NCBI GenBank assembly: GCA_003020945.1
Contig: PXRU01000016.1
Coordinates: 1 to 64,000 of the forward strand
Source of the DNA: Halobacteriales archaeon QS_6_71_20
Lineage (GTDB): Archaea; Halobacteriota; Halobacteria; Halobacteriales; Haloferacaceae
Length of the DNA stretch: 64,000 nt
Reading direction: 5' to 3'
In this document: one piece after another, positions 8,888 to 18,071 of the stretch
Layout: each line of letters opens with the position of its first letter
Numbering within the stretch: position 1 is the stretch's first letter
Notes under the pieces: model-generated
What the model saw: only the letters and a program-made list of their open reading frames with translations
What the model was told of the DNA's origin: nothing
The model's database searches: none
Made by a program: the position numbers and the translations under genes

Positions 8888-10996
8888 ATGCCACCAGGGG
8901 GATCGCCGGGCCGTGAGCGTGCCGTGACGGTCCAGATCGGCGCGGTGATCCTCTTCGGCTTCCTGATCGTTGCCCTCTCGACGTACCAGGCGACGGTCGT
9001 CCCCGACCAGAACCGCGAGGTGGAGTTCCTTCATAATCAGGAGGTGCAGACCGACATGGTCGAGCTATCCAGCAGCGTCGCCGCGACCGGGCGGACCGGC
9101 GACGCCGCGCCCGCGACGGTGTCGCTCGGGACGCGCTACCCCAGCAGGGCGCTGTTCGTCAATCCGCCGCCGGCCTCGGGAACGCTGCGGACGGTTCCCC
9201 CGCCGGGCGACGGGAACGTCTCGCTCGACGGCGTCGACGTCCGGAGCTCGGTCGACGGGGAGGCGAACGATTACTGGAGCGACGCCGCGAACCGGAACAA
9301 GTCGACCAGATTCATCGTGTACGAGCCACGGTACAGCCGCTACCGGGAGGCGCCGACGACGCGCCTGGAGTCGGGTGTCGCGTTCGACAACTTCTCGCGT
9401 GACCGGAACATCACCCTGACCGAGCAGAGCGTCGTCGAGGGCGACCGGATCACGCTGCTCGCGGTGTCGGGTGAGCTTCGGCGCAACGGCGTCGAGACCG
9501 CCTCGATCGACCCCGGGTCGATCAGCTCGGTGAGCCGGCGCGAGCGCGTCTCCGGGGAGCTCACGGTCACGATCCCGACGACGCTGGACAACGAAACCTG
9601 GGGGGAGCTGTTGAGCGACGAGATAGCGAACGGGTGGGTGAACGGGACCCGTCAGGTCGGGGCCGACCGCGTGGCGATCGACCTCAACGACAGTCGGACC
9701 TACTCGCTCGGGATCGCGGCCGTACAGGTCGGCTCCGGAACCGCGCCGGAGCCGAAGGCGGCGTACACCGACGTCGAGCGCGCCCCCAGCGAGGCGAGCG
9801 TCGGATCGACCCGGGAGGTGGTCGTCGAGGTCCGCGACGAGTACGGCAACCCCGCCGAGGACGTCACGGTGGCGGCCGAAGACGCCGCGGGAATCGGGAG
9901 CTTCGCCGAGTCGAACGTCTCGACCGACGGGGACGGTCGAGCCGTCTTCGAGTACACCGCGGAATCGACCGGAACCGCGGACCTGCGATTCAGCTACGAG
10001 GGGTTAGGATCGTTCGATGAGACGACGGCGGCCGACGCCAACGTCTCGGTGACGGTCAACAGGGGCGGGGGCGGCGCCGGCAGCATCAACCCGCCCAACT
10101 CGGTCGTGTTGACCGACTCGTATCGGAAGGAGAAAAATGTGAGCGTCGCGGTACTGGAACTGGTAAATCGGGGGAGCGAGACGGTGGAATCCTCGCGTGC
10201 CCGCATCAGTTTCTTCGCGGCGTCGGGCCAAGACCCCCCGCCAGAGGCGGTCCTGACGACGGCTGATGAGTCGCCGACGCTCGAGGTTGCCGGGTCGCTG
10301 AAGAACGCAACGATACAGTTCCCTCCGAACGAGACAAAGTACGTGTGCTACGAGTACGGCAGAGATCTCGGTGAGGACGAGTTCTTCGTTACCGCCTACG
10401 AGTTCGACAACGGACTCAACGAACAGTACTTCGTTGGGCTGGACCGCAAGAAGACTGCGACGTGTAGCGAGAACGCCGTCGCGTACGACGACGCCAACGG
10501 CAACGGAGAGTACGACGACGGCGAGACGACCTACACCGAGTCGGACTTCGACGCCAACGGAGAGGAGGCCGACTTCAGCGAGAAGAACATCACCCTCGAA
10601 GAGAACATTACCGTCAGCAAACTCGACCTGGATGCCGGGTCGTTCACCGCCCAGGATGTCCGTATCGAGACCACGAGCGACGAGCTCAAGATGGTGGTGG
10701 ATGGGGACCTCGACCTCCGCGGGTCGACGCTCCGTGCGACGAACGGATCGGTCATCAGTCTCAAAGCCTCCCAGGGTTCGGGGGAGTCCGACATCGACAT
10801 CCGGGACGCCCGCCTCGTCTCTGACAGCGTAATGACCGCGAGCACGCCCGGCGGGGGCCTCAGGTTCAACCAGGGCGAGCCGGGAACCCGCATTGAGGAA
10901 CCGATAGACGAGAACGGGCAGACGCTCGAACTCAACAGCGGCACCAAACAGGGAGAAAACGGCGTGGACCAGCCCGAGAATGGGGAGATCATCTAA
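8888..10996 (+). CDS. Large surface protein with pilin-like N-terminus and Ig-like domain
   Basis: 702 residues. The N-terminus is positively charged, then a single hydrophobic helix (about 17-34: GAVILFGFLIVALSTYQ), as in haloarchaeal type IV pilin-like and archaellin-like proteins; the rest would be extracellular. A region near 285-390 (STREVVVEVRDEYGNPAEDVTV) resembles bacterial Ig-like Big_1/invasin domains. The C-terminal 150 residues carry an Asp/Asn-rich segment (DDANGNGEYDDGE) and an extended beta-rich repeat. The 3' third is visibly less GC-rich than the 5' part, which may mark a separately acquired end. Adhesion or surface assembly is an inference. Confidence 0.75.
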   Translation: MPPGGSPGRERAVTVQIGAVILFGFLIVALSTYQATVVPDQNREVEFLHNQEVQTDMVELSSSVAATGRTGDAAPATVSLGTRYPSRALFVNPPPASGTLRTVPPPGDGNVSLDGVDVRSSVDGEANDYWSDAANRNKSTRFIVYEPRYSRYREAPTTRLESGVAFDNFSRDRNITLTEQSVVEGDRITLLAVSGELRRNGVETASIDPGSISSVSRRERVSGELTVTIPTTLDNETWGELLSDEIANGWVNGTRQVGADRVAIDLNDSRTYSLGIAAVQVGSGTAPEPKAAYTDVERAPSEASVGSTREVVVEVRDEYGNPAEDVTVAAEDAAGIGSFAESNVSTDGDGRAVFEYTAESTGTADLRFSYEGLGSFDETTAADANVSVTVNRGGGGAGSINPPNSVVLTDSYRKEKNVSVAVLELVNRGSETVESSRARISFFAASGQDPPPEAVLTTADESPTLEVAGSLKNATIQFPPNETKYVCYEYGRDLGEDEFFVTAYEFDNGLNEQYFVGLDRKKTATCSENAVAYDDANGNGEYDDGETTYTESDFDANGEEADFSEKNITLEENITVSKLDLDAGSFTAQDVRIETTSDELKMVVDGDLDLRGSTLRATNGSVISLKASQGSGESDIDIRDARLVSDSVMTASTPGGGLRFNQGEPGTRIEEPIDENGQTLELNSGTKQGENGVDQPENGEII

Positions 10997-11090
10997 GATG
11001 TGAAACCTGGCTGCCGACCCCGAGGTAGTTCGACGATCGACGTATCCCACCATCGACAGACCTACAATCGGGTTCGCCGTACGCCCGGTC

Positions 11091-12428
11091 ATGACAGCAG
11101 TCGGGATCGACGCAGTCGAGATCTGGACCGGGAAGCTCCGGTTGGACCTCCCGGGCACGTTCGCGCCCGCGGAGGGCGAGGACCCCGAGAAGTACACGAA
11201 GGGGCTAGGGCTGGAGACCTCCTCGTTTCCGGACGCCTACGAGGACATCGTCACGATGGGCGCGAACGCGGCCAAGCGCCTCATCGACCGCAAGGGGCTC
11301 GACCCGCAGGAGATCGGCCGGATCGACGTGGCGACGGAGTCGGCGTTCGACAACTCGAAGCCCGTCTCGACGTACATCGCGGGCTGTCTCGAACAGGTGT
11401 ACGACGACGACTTCCACCACGCCAACAAGGGCGAACGGAAGTTCGCGTGTCTCGCGGGGACGCAGGCGATCGACGACGCCTACAACTGGATCCGGGCGGG
11501 GCGAAACCGGGGCCGCGCGGCGCTGGTGGTCGCCACCGACACGGCGTTGTACGCCCGCGGCGACCCCGGGGAGGCGACCCAGGGCGCCGGCGCGGTCGCC
11601 ATGCTCGTCACCGAGGACCCGTCGGTCGTCGAACTGTCGACCGAGCAGGGGTACGGCTCGGCCGACGAGACGGACTTCCTGAAGCCGAACCAGCAGTTCC
11701 CCAGCGTCGACGGGAAGCGCTCGATGCAGGTGTACCTCGCGCGGATGCGGGAGGCGCTCACCGACTTCGAGTCGGTCGCGTGGGACGCCCACCCCGACGA
11801 CTTCGCGTACACCCCGTTCCACACGCCGTTCCCGGGGATGGTGCGGAAGGCGGGGCTGCTCGGTTACCGGCACATGATCCGCGACACGGAGATCGAGGAC
11901 GCCCTGGAGGGCCGGATCGGCCGCCAGCCCCGCGAGGAGGCGCACGAGGACCGCGAGGCGTACGAGGAGGCGATCCGCGGGTACATGGACGAGCTGAAGG
12001 GGACCGAGGAGTACCGGTCGTGGTACGGCGACGTGATCGGGCCGACGCTCGACATCTCCCGCCGGGTCGGCAACTGGTACACCGGCTCCGTCCACCTCGC
12101 GCGGATGTCCGCGCTGCGCCACGCCGCCGACAACGACGTCGACCTGGCGGGGCGGAAACTCCTCGTCGCGTCGTACGGCTCCGGCGCGCAGGCGGAGATC
12201 CACGCAGAGACGGTCGTCGACGGCTGGCGCGAGGAGGTCGAGGCGACGAACCTGGACGACCAGCTCGCGCGGCGCTACGACCTCTCGTACGAGGAGTACG
12301 AGGGCGTCCACGACCGCCACAACCACGACATGGACGTCGAGATGGAGGAGTTCACCCGGCCAGACGGCGAGTTCGTATTCACCGGCTGGGGCCGCATGAG
12401 CGAGCGGAAGTACGACTACGTCGAGTGA
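11091..12428 (+). CDS. hmgB: Hydroxymethylglutaryl-CoA synthase
   Basis: 445 residues. It condenses acetyl-CoA with acetoacetyl-CoA to HMG-CoA, the second step of the mevalonate route that makes archaeal isoprenoid lipids. The thiolase fold shows the expected active-site residues: Glu83 (ATESAFDNSKP), nucleophile Cys120 (RKFACLAGTQA) and His244 (TPFHTPFPGM). Length and C-terminus (EFVFTGWGRMSERKYDYVE) are complete. The neighbouring genes are unrelated to lipid synthesis. Confidence 0.95.
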   Translation: MTAVGIDAVEIWTGKLRLDLPGTFAPAEGEDPEKYTKGLGLETSSFPDAYEDIVTMGANAAKRLIDRKGLDPQEIGRIDVATESAFDNSKPVSTYIAGCLEQVYDDDFHHANKGERKFACLAGTQAIDDAYNWIRAGRNRGRAALVVATDTALYARGDPGEATQGAGAVAMLVTEDPSVVELSTEQGYGSADETDFLKPNQQFPSVDGKRSMQVYLARMREALTDFESVAWDAHPDDFAYTPFHTPFPGMVRKAGLLGYRHMIRDTEIEDALEGRIGRQPREEAHEDREAYEEAIRGYMDELKGTEEYRSWYGDVIGPTLDISRRVGNWYTGSVHLARMSALRHAADNDVDLAGRKLLVASYGSGAQAEIHAETVVDGWREEVEATNLDDQLARRYDLSYEEYEGVHDRHNHDMDVEMEEFTRPDGEFVFTGWGRMSERKYDYVE

Positions 12429-12899
12429 GGTACGAACAAAGCGGTCCGAAACGGCGACACGTAACTATAATCGATCCGTTGTGATCGTTTCGAGTTCGAT
12501 ACGTCATCCGACGGGCAGCACCGGTCGCCGCTGCCGTCGGAATCGGCTTCCGACGATGGATGCCCGTGCGGGCTCCTGAGCGAGACTGTACAAACGCGAG
12601 ACGGGATCGCCGCCGGCAAGGTCCGTCTTTCCGCTCGTTGACGGCCACCTGGCTGTGCGCGTCATACCGCGCCGGCGAGCGGTCGACCCGGTCGCGGCTT
12701 ATATACGTCGGCCGGCTCACGAGCGTAGCACTCGGTGTCGGCCGCCGGATCAGTGAGCGAGGAGTGTGGTTCACGAGAGCACGGTTTCGACTGAACGGTC
12801 TGCCGGCTCTGGGCCGACACAGAGAGTATCGTCGACGATTTACCATGTGAAAGCATGCACCGGCAGAATCTTCCGACCGGATCATGATAACAGTCCTGA
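12429..12899. other. Gene-free spacer at the edge of a lower-GC island
   Basis: About 470 bases without a convincing gene. Base composition drops relative to the preceding HMG-CoA synthase gene. One TATA-like GCTTATATACG lies near 12,698-12,708. Short reading frames here have no recognisable content. Confidence 0.5.
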
Positions 12900-14119
12900 A
12901 TGAACACTCGCGACAGAGACGGGGAGTCCGAGGGGACGGCACGGACGAGACGTTCGTATCTCAGGTGAATCGGAACTTCATCAGCGGGGGCTATCGGGGG
13001 ATTCACTCTCTACGAGAGTTCGTCTCCATCGCCTGATCCAGAAACGGAGACGGCTTGAGCGACATTGAAGTGCCGGAACCGACCGCCAGTGCTCTCATGA
13101 TGCGCTGGACTCGATCGGAGAGACACCGGGCGTGGTCGACATCGGGCCGGAAACGATCGGCGACATCAGTCGCAACGTCGTCGTTCCGTCGAACACGTGG
13201 CTCCGGGGGCGGGGCAGAATTCGACACCGCTGCAGTTCGCCGACGAACCCGAGTTGGAGTTAGCTGGACTACTCCGAGTGGAAGGGTCCAGCGTAACTAT
13301 CACCGACATGACTCTCGACGGGAACAGGGAACGGGTCGATCTCTCTCGGCGCAGTGACGGCCAGGATACGGCTTTTACACCCCCGGGTGCCGAGAACGCG
13401 AACGTCCGCCGGGTTACAGCCGCCTCGTTTCCGGGATACGGATTCGGTCCCCACGCGAGCGATCTGGCTCCGTCGCGAAACATCGTAACCGAGCGCTGTC
13501 GAGCAACCGACAACGGATACGACGGGATCACTTTTGCGGGGTGGAAACAGGAGCAATTCGCAGCCGTGTCAGGTACCAGAACGACCGACACGGAGCAAAT
13601 ATCACACATGAAGAAAGGCCGAATATCACGATCAGAGGCATCGTCAGCAGCAGGAACGGTGAGAGCGGTTTGGTCGTACAGAACTCGTCGGACGATACCA
13701 GTATTATCGGTTCCGCCTTCCGCGAGAACGCCGGCTCGGGTGTCCGGATCGGGAGCAGCAGGGGACCCAGCGAGAACGTCACTATCACGGACAACAGGTT
13801 CTCCGCGAACAGAAGCTACGGTCTGAATGTCCGACTGTCACGGCGGGTAGTGGTCGACAATAATCTGTTTCATCGCAACAACGAGGACGGTGAGGCGACC
13901 GCTGAGGTCGTCATAAAGGGTGTGGGAGATCGAACCAGTCGGTCGATACAAGTCTCGGAGAACGTCATACGGTGTCGAGACACCTCCGAGTGGGCCGTCG
14001 AGGAGCGTACGACGAGCGGTCCGGCCGCGATCGTTCACAGCATAGTCGAGAGCGTCCGAGCAGACGCTTTCGAAACGAGTCATCGAGCTGCTGTCGTCCG
14101 CGAAAACATAACTCCATAA
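12900..14119 (+). pseudogene. Decayed Tat-exported parallel beta-helix protein
   Basis: The pieces read in order as one secreted right-handed beta-helix protein. An ATG at 12900 leads to a twin-arginine signal (RTRRSYLR), then a stop TGA at 12966 within the signal, where one base change would restore Arg, then IGTSSAGAIGGFTL. Further pieces follow in other frames: GLSDIEVPEP; GVVDIGPETIGDISRNVVVPSNTWLRG; NSTPLQFADEPELELAG...NGYDGITFAG; and from about 13541 a 190-residue end with repeated short beta-turn units (ITIRGIVSSRNGESGLVVQNS, VTITDNRFSANRSYGL). Frame changes near 13,040, 13,110, 13,205 and 13,545 plus the stop make this a true pseudogene rather than one sequencing slip. Such proteins are often polysaccharide lyases, epimerases or surface proteins. 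Confidence 0.72.
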
Positions 14120-14162
14120 GCATCACAGAGTTAGCTCGTCAGAGACTGCGCGTGTTTCCGTA

Positions 14163-15455
14163 CTACGCCGCTTCGTATTTCACCAGCAACAACAGGTAGA
14201 TGTACCCGACCACGGTGATCACGGCGAGCACGACGGAGAACGTCGTGACGGCCTTCTGCCGAAGTCGGTCGAAGCCGAAGCGGCTGTCGTCACCTCGGGT
14301 TAGCCAGCCCTGGGTATTCGCACTGTAGAGGGCGTACAGATAAATGGGCGAACGGAGGAACGAGCTGAGCGTGTACAGCGGAACGTAGTAGATCTGCTTC
14401 GGATACTTGTAGAGAAACGGAGACATCTTGAACGAACGAGAGACGAACCACCAGATCAGTATCGCACCGCTGATAACGAACATGGACTGTGCGAGCGACA
14501 GTGAGAAGTACAACGGAGCCATCAGGATGGCGAACGTGCCTACGAACCGATCCAGGTTGTAATACGCCAGCCATCTCCGCTCGAAGATCCATCCCTCACT
14601 GAACGCCTTGATATCGGAGCGAATCGTATTGCGTGTCCACCGGACCGTCTGACCGAAGAATCGCCCGGCATCCGGAACGGCACCGATGTCGATAACGCTC
14701 GTGGACTGATACACAGCGTCCCATCCCGAGGCCTGTATCGCCCGTGTGAGGTGTTTGTCGTCCCCGGAAATCACGTTTTTCCCGAGAAACGTCTCTTCGG
14801 TTAAGCCGTCGATTACAGGCAGCAGTGCCGTCCGTCGATAGACTGCGGTCCGCCCGGAAACACAGGAGAGTGACCGAGAGAGATGAGACAGCGCCGGGTA
14901 GTCGATAGCGAACTGAAGACGCATCTGGATCTCGTACAACTTCTGTGGGACCGTGATCTGCTGGTTGACCTCCTGTTTCGGGCTGACGGCCCCGATGGTG
15001 GATTCCAGAAACGGCTTCAGAAACTCGCGTTTCGTGTCGGCGCGCCACCGCACGTCGTCGTCCACCAGCGCGATGACGTCCCCGCTCGTGAGCTTTGCTC
15101 CGTCCACGAGGGCCGGTCGTTTCCCCGGCTTCGGGGTGACCACACAGGAGACGTCGTCTTTGTCCTCTGCGAAGCCGCGAAACCGCCGTATGGCTTCGGT
15201 ATCTCCCTCATCGATGACGGCGATCATCTCGTACGGATCGGTAGCCATCCAGGAGCGAACTGCGGCCATGAACGTGTCGACGTCCGGCCGGTACACTGGC
15301 ACGACCACGGAGACATCGAACTCGTTCACCTCTTGCTCCTCGGTTGCCGTGTACGGCGAGTACAACAGAGCGACACAGAGTTTCCCTAGCCAGACGCTCC
15401 AACGCCAAACGCCGATGAGGGCGATCGGTAAATACGTCAGTACACCCGGTGCCAT
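14163..15455 (-). CDS. Membrane GT2 glycosyltransferase, hyaluronan/chitin-synthase-like
   Basis: 430 residues. The layout is an N-terminal membrane helix (about 1-30), a cytosolic GT-A domain and four or five C-terminal helices. GT2 processive-synthase motifs are present: FDVSVVVPVYRP, the DxD region ALVDDDVRW, GDDKHLTRAI (acceptor-binding GDD) and Q-T-V-R-W-T-R-N (the Q/RxxRW polymer-channel motif). This set is typical of hyaluronan, chitin and cellulose synthases, which polymerise and export a UDP-sugar polymer. It lies 1 base after the UDP-sugar dehydrogenase gene, which would supply a UDP-uronic acid, so a glucuronate-containing surface polymer is plausible. Codon use and GC are lower than in flanking core genes. 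Confidence 0.82.
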   Translation of the reverse strand: MAPGVLTYLPIALIGVWRWSVWLGKLCVALLYSPYTATEEQEVNEFDVSVVVPVYRPDVDTFMAAVRSWMATDPYEMIAVIDEGDTEAIRRFRGFAEDKDDVSCVVTPKPGKRPALVDGAKLTSGDVIALVDDDVRWRADTKREFLKPFLESTIGAVSPKQEVNQQITVPQKLYEIQMRLQFAIDYPALSHLSRSLSCVSGRTAVYRRTALLPVIDGLTEETFLGKNVISGDDKHLTRAIQASGWDAVYQSTSVIDIGAVPDAGRFFGQTVRWTRNTIRSDIKAFSEGWIFERRWLAYYNLDRFVGTFAILMAPLYFSLSLAQSMFVISGAILIWWFVSRSFKMSPFLYKYPKQIYYVPLYTLSSFLRSPIYLYALYSANTQGWLTRGDDSRFGFDRLRQKAVTTFSVVLAVITVVGYIYLLLLVKYEAA

Positions 15456-15456
15456 C

Positions 15457-16350
15457 TCAGTTGTCGGATTTCACCGACCGTGACGGACTGGCTTCCGGAG
15501 CCTCGGGGACGCCGTCGGACTCTTTCATCAGGCTGTTTTCCCTGATCGTACCCCTGAGCTGTGGTGTGGGGATCTCGACCCGGGTTTCTGCCCACCGCTT
15601 GAATCCCTTGGTATCCTTGGGAAGACAGTGACCTCCGTACGCCCAACCGCCTTCGAGCCCCATCTCCGGGCCCATCCACGGAGAGATGCGCCTGAACGCG
15701 GACAGAACTGTATCCGGATCCGCTCCGGAAATGCTATCAGCGATCCGCCACATCTCGTTGGCGAACGAGATCTTGGTCGCAGAGAACGAGTTTGTCACTA
15801 ATTTGATCATCTCCGCCTCCACCGGCTGCAGCTCGATGAAACCCGTGATATCCGGTTTGAACGTCCGCTTAACCGTTTCAGTCGCTTCAGCGGAGCCGCT
15901 ACCCAGGATCATCAGATCACAGCGCCTGAGATCGTCCAGCGCAGTGTCTTCGAACAAGAACTCGGGTATCACCGCGTAGTCCTCGATGCCGTGCATATCG
16001 GCCAGACGTTCCGTCGTTCCTGGGGGAACGGTACTCCTGATGGCGAGAACTCCGGGATCCTGTTCGGCCAGTGTCTGCACGGCGCTTTCGACGTGGTCGG
16101 TCGAGAGGTTATTATCCCGACCGGACGGCGTAGGGACACAGACAAGCGAGAGATCCGCCTCGACCGCTTCCGATGGGGGCTCTGCCCGGTACCCCTCCTT
16201 TCGGAGCGATGTACGGACGTGTTCGTCGACATCTTTGAAGACGACATCGTTACCCCACTCCTCGAGCACTATGCCGGTCGCTCTCCCAACCGTTCCGGCT
16301 CCGATAACCTCGACGACTGTAGTCTCGCCCTCCTCGCGAGCTCGTGCCAT
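15457..16350 (-). CDS. UDP-glucose/GDP-mannose dehydrogenase family protein, short form
   Basis: 297 residues. The N-terminal Rossmann motif is VIGAGTVGRATG, followed by CVPTPSG, RSTVPPGTTE, a helical central domain (EAEMIKLVTNSFSATKISFANEM) and the catalytic cysteine in GGHCLPKD. The usual C-terminal UDP-binding domain (about 110 residues) is missing: the protein ends about 50 residues after the cysteine in a Ser/Pro-rich tail. It would oxidise UDP-glucose or a relative to the uronic acid. It is the first gene of an operon with the GT2 synthase. The short length is either a family variant or a truncation. Confidence 0.8.
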   Translation of the reverse strand: MARAREEGETTVVEVIGAGTVGRATGIVLEEWGNDVVFKDVDEHVRTSLRKEGYRAEPPSEAVEADLSLVCVPTPSGRDNNLSTDHVESAVQTLAEQDPGVLAIRSTVPPGTTERLADMHGIEDYAVIPEFLFEDTALDDLRRCDLMILGSGSAEATETVKRTFKPDITGFIELQPVEAEMIKLVTNSFSATKISFANEMWRIADSISGADPDTVLSAFRRISPWMGPEMGLEGGWAYGGHCLPKDTKGFKRWAETRVEIPTPQLRGTIRENSLMKESDGVPEAPEASPSRSVKSDN

Positions 16351-16942
16351 GCTCTTCTCGGTATGGGATGCAGTAGATAGTTATGAATGAAATATGCCAT
16401 TTCGATCCGACTCGTTAACAGGCTAGCGCGCAGCTTTGACCGTCTCTATCGCCGAACTTCCGGGGCACGACGATAGGGTTAGCACGCTCCGAGGTACGGC
16501 GTGAGCCCGCCCCCGAGGACGGCTTGAACGGGAAGAGGAACCATCGCGCCGGCAACACGTCGTCCTTCTGATGTCCGCTCACAGCCGAAGGCACAGGATC
16601 TCCGGCCACAGATCAACCGACCACAACGGAACATCTCCGCTCGTGCGTAATGAGACTGTGCCGGCACGGCCTCCGTCGAAAAGGGAGTTCATCTATCGGC
16701 ACGCGGAGTACGCGTCCGTGTCTCAGGCCCGCAGTCATGACCGACAAACACCTGGATGTTCGGCGTCTCTTCGGGCCGTCAGTGTCGTCCCGTCTTCGAA
16801 GCCGTAGGCGTTCGCTTCGCTACGTCTGTAATCACGGAGCAAAGCGCGGTCGGTTCTCGCGGTCGCGTAGCACTCGTTCGACGCCGGTGCGGCCGGCGCA
16901 CACTCGGGTGTGACGCCTTTCATCGCCGATGCGATACGGACC
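16351..16942. other. Gene-free spacer between polysaccharide cassette and thioredoxin remnant
   Basis: About 590 bases with no convincing gene on either strand. The left end holds the promoter of the dehydrogenase-synthase operon. The remainder has mixed composition and short frames without recognisable content. Confidence 0.5.
16378..16388 (-). promoter_or_regulatory. TATA box of the polysaccharide operon
   Basis: On the minus strand, a CATAACTAT sequence lies about 27-35 bases before the ATG at 16350, the spacing of a leaderless haloarchaeal promoter. The surrounding 30 bases are AT-rich. Confidence 0.45.
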
Positions 16943-17281
16943 ATGACCGGCACATCCGGCGACACCGCGAACGGACGCCCACGCCGAAGCCCCGCGACAT
17001 CGACGCCCGTGAGTTCCCCGCCGAACTGCGCGAGGCCGTCGCCGAACACGACCTTGTGCTGGTGGACTTCTACACGAAGGCTGCACGCTGTGTCGAAGCA
17101 TCGAGTCGGTGTTGGGCAGCGTCGCCCCCGCGGCCGATGTCGTGATCCTCCTGGTCAACCCGCGGACCGACCCACGAGGGCCGGAGACGCCGACGAGCCT
17201 GAGGAGGTCGACCGGATCGCCGACGGCTTCGTCGGCGCCGAGCCGATCGTCGAGTTTGTCGAGGAGGCGCGGGAGGCGCCG
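16943..17281 (+). pseudogene. Thioredoxin-family remnant
   Basis: Three frames together give one thioredoxin-like protein of the usual 110-residue length: MTGTSGDTANG; then PRDIDAREFPAELREAVAEH followed by DLVLVDFYTK; then, one frame over, CTLCRSIESVLGSVAPAADVV and LLVNPRTDPR with a C-x-x-C redox motif; then EEVDRIADGFVGAEPIVEFV. The cis-proline segment expected before the last piece is missing, so there is an internal deletion as well as frame changes. It ends next to the convergent XRE gene, inside the same decayed island edge as the beta-helix remnant. Confidence 0.68.
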
Positions 17282-17296
17282 ACCCCGAGCGGCCGG

Positions 17297-17985
17297 TCAC
17301 AGCGACCGGAGGCGGTCGAGCAACCGCCCCGCGAGCCCCCCGCGAGCGCGGCGGCGTGGTCCCAGAGGGCGGCCTCGTCGAGGCCGTGGAGGACCACCGC
17401 GTTCGGCGTCGGCGTCACGACCCGCAGCGCGACCAGCGGCGACTCCCCGCGCGTGACGCCGGTGAACACCAGCGCCCGGTCGGTCGACTGGCCGTACAGC
17501 CGGTAGAACTCCTCGGAGGACAGCGACGTGATCGCCTCGATGGAGTTGATCACGGTATGGCCGTTCACCGTGTCGCGGGTCCCCGGGGTGATCTCCGTGG
17601 CGTCGAGCGCCTCGTACACGCGCTCGGTGGGGAGCGCCGCGGGGTACTCGCGGATGTCGCGGACGATGTCCGACTCGAAGCCCGCCGAGGCGACGCGGGC
17701 GTACTGCCGGATCCGCGAGCCGCCGCGGGACTCGTCGACGTCGAGCAGGCCCTCGACGACGCGGGAGACGAGGCCGATCCCCGGCGACTCCCGGCGGCCG
17801 CTCTCGTAGTCGGAAACGACCGACGAGGAGACATCCATCCGCTCGGCCAGCTCCGTCTGGGAGACCCCGAAGTCGGTGCGCCACTTCCGCAGCGTCGCGC
17901 CCGGGTCCGCCGAGAGGGTGATCTCGCCGGCGATCCGCCGGGCGAGCTCCTCGCGCGCGCCGTCGCCGTCCCCGCCCGATTCCAT
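17297..17985 (-). CDS. XRE-family transcriptional regulator with probable frameshift near the C-terminus
   Basis: An N-terminal helix-turn-helix of the Cro/CI type is clear at about residues 29-62 (DFGVSQTELAERMDVSSSVVSDYESGR), followed by a 140-residue alpha/beta ligand-like domain (FYRLYGQSTDRALVFTGVTRGESPLVAL) as in the archaeal regulators of COG1709. ATG at 17985 is the first start before the conserved part. After DHAAALAG, at the C-rich run near 17,325-17,345, the original frame runs on into Ser/Arg-rich junk. A one-base change instead gives a short end (GLAGRLLDRLRSL, stop at 17297). I take the latter as the true end. Confidence 0.75.
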
Positions 17986-18071
17986 ACGCCGAGGTCGGCA
18001 CACCCGGTGGTAAGCGTGTCGGAGCCGCGAGCGCCGAAACGGCCATGACGGCCGGCGCCGTCCCCCCGTGC

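Noticed and set aside
13197-13826. A 209-residue frame as an independent gene
   Set aside because: Only its first half continues the beta-helix protein; the rest is out-of-frame, so it is part of the pseudogene.
17155-17296. C-terminal extension of the XRE regulator in its original frame
   Set aside because: The extra 45 residues are Ser/Arg-rich and overlap the thioredoxin remnant; a one-base shift gives a more natural ending at 17297.
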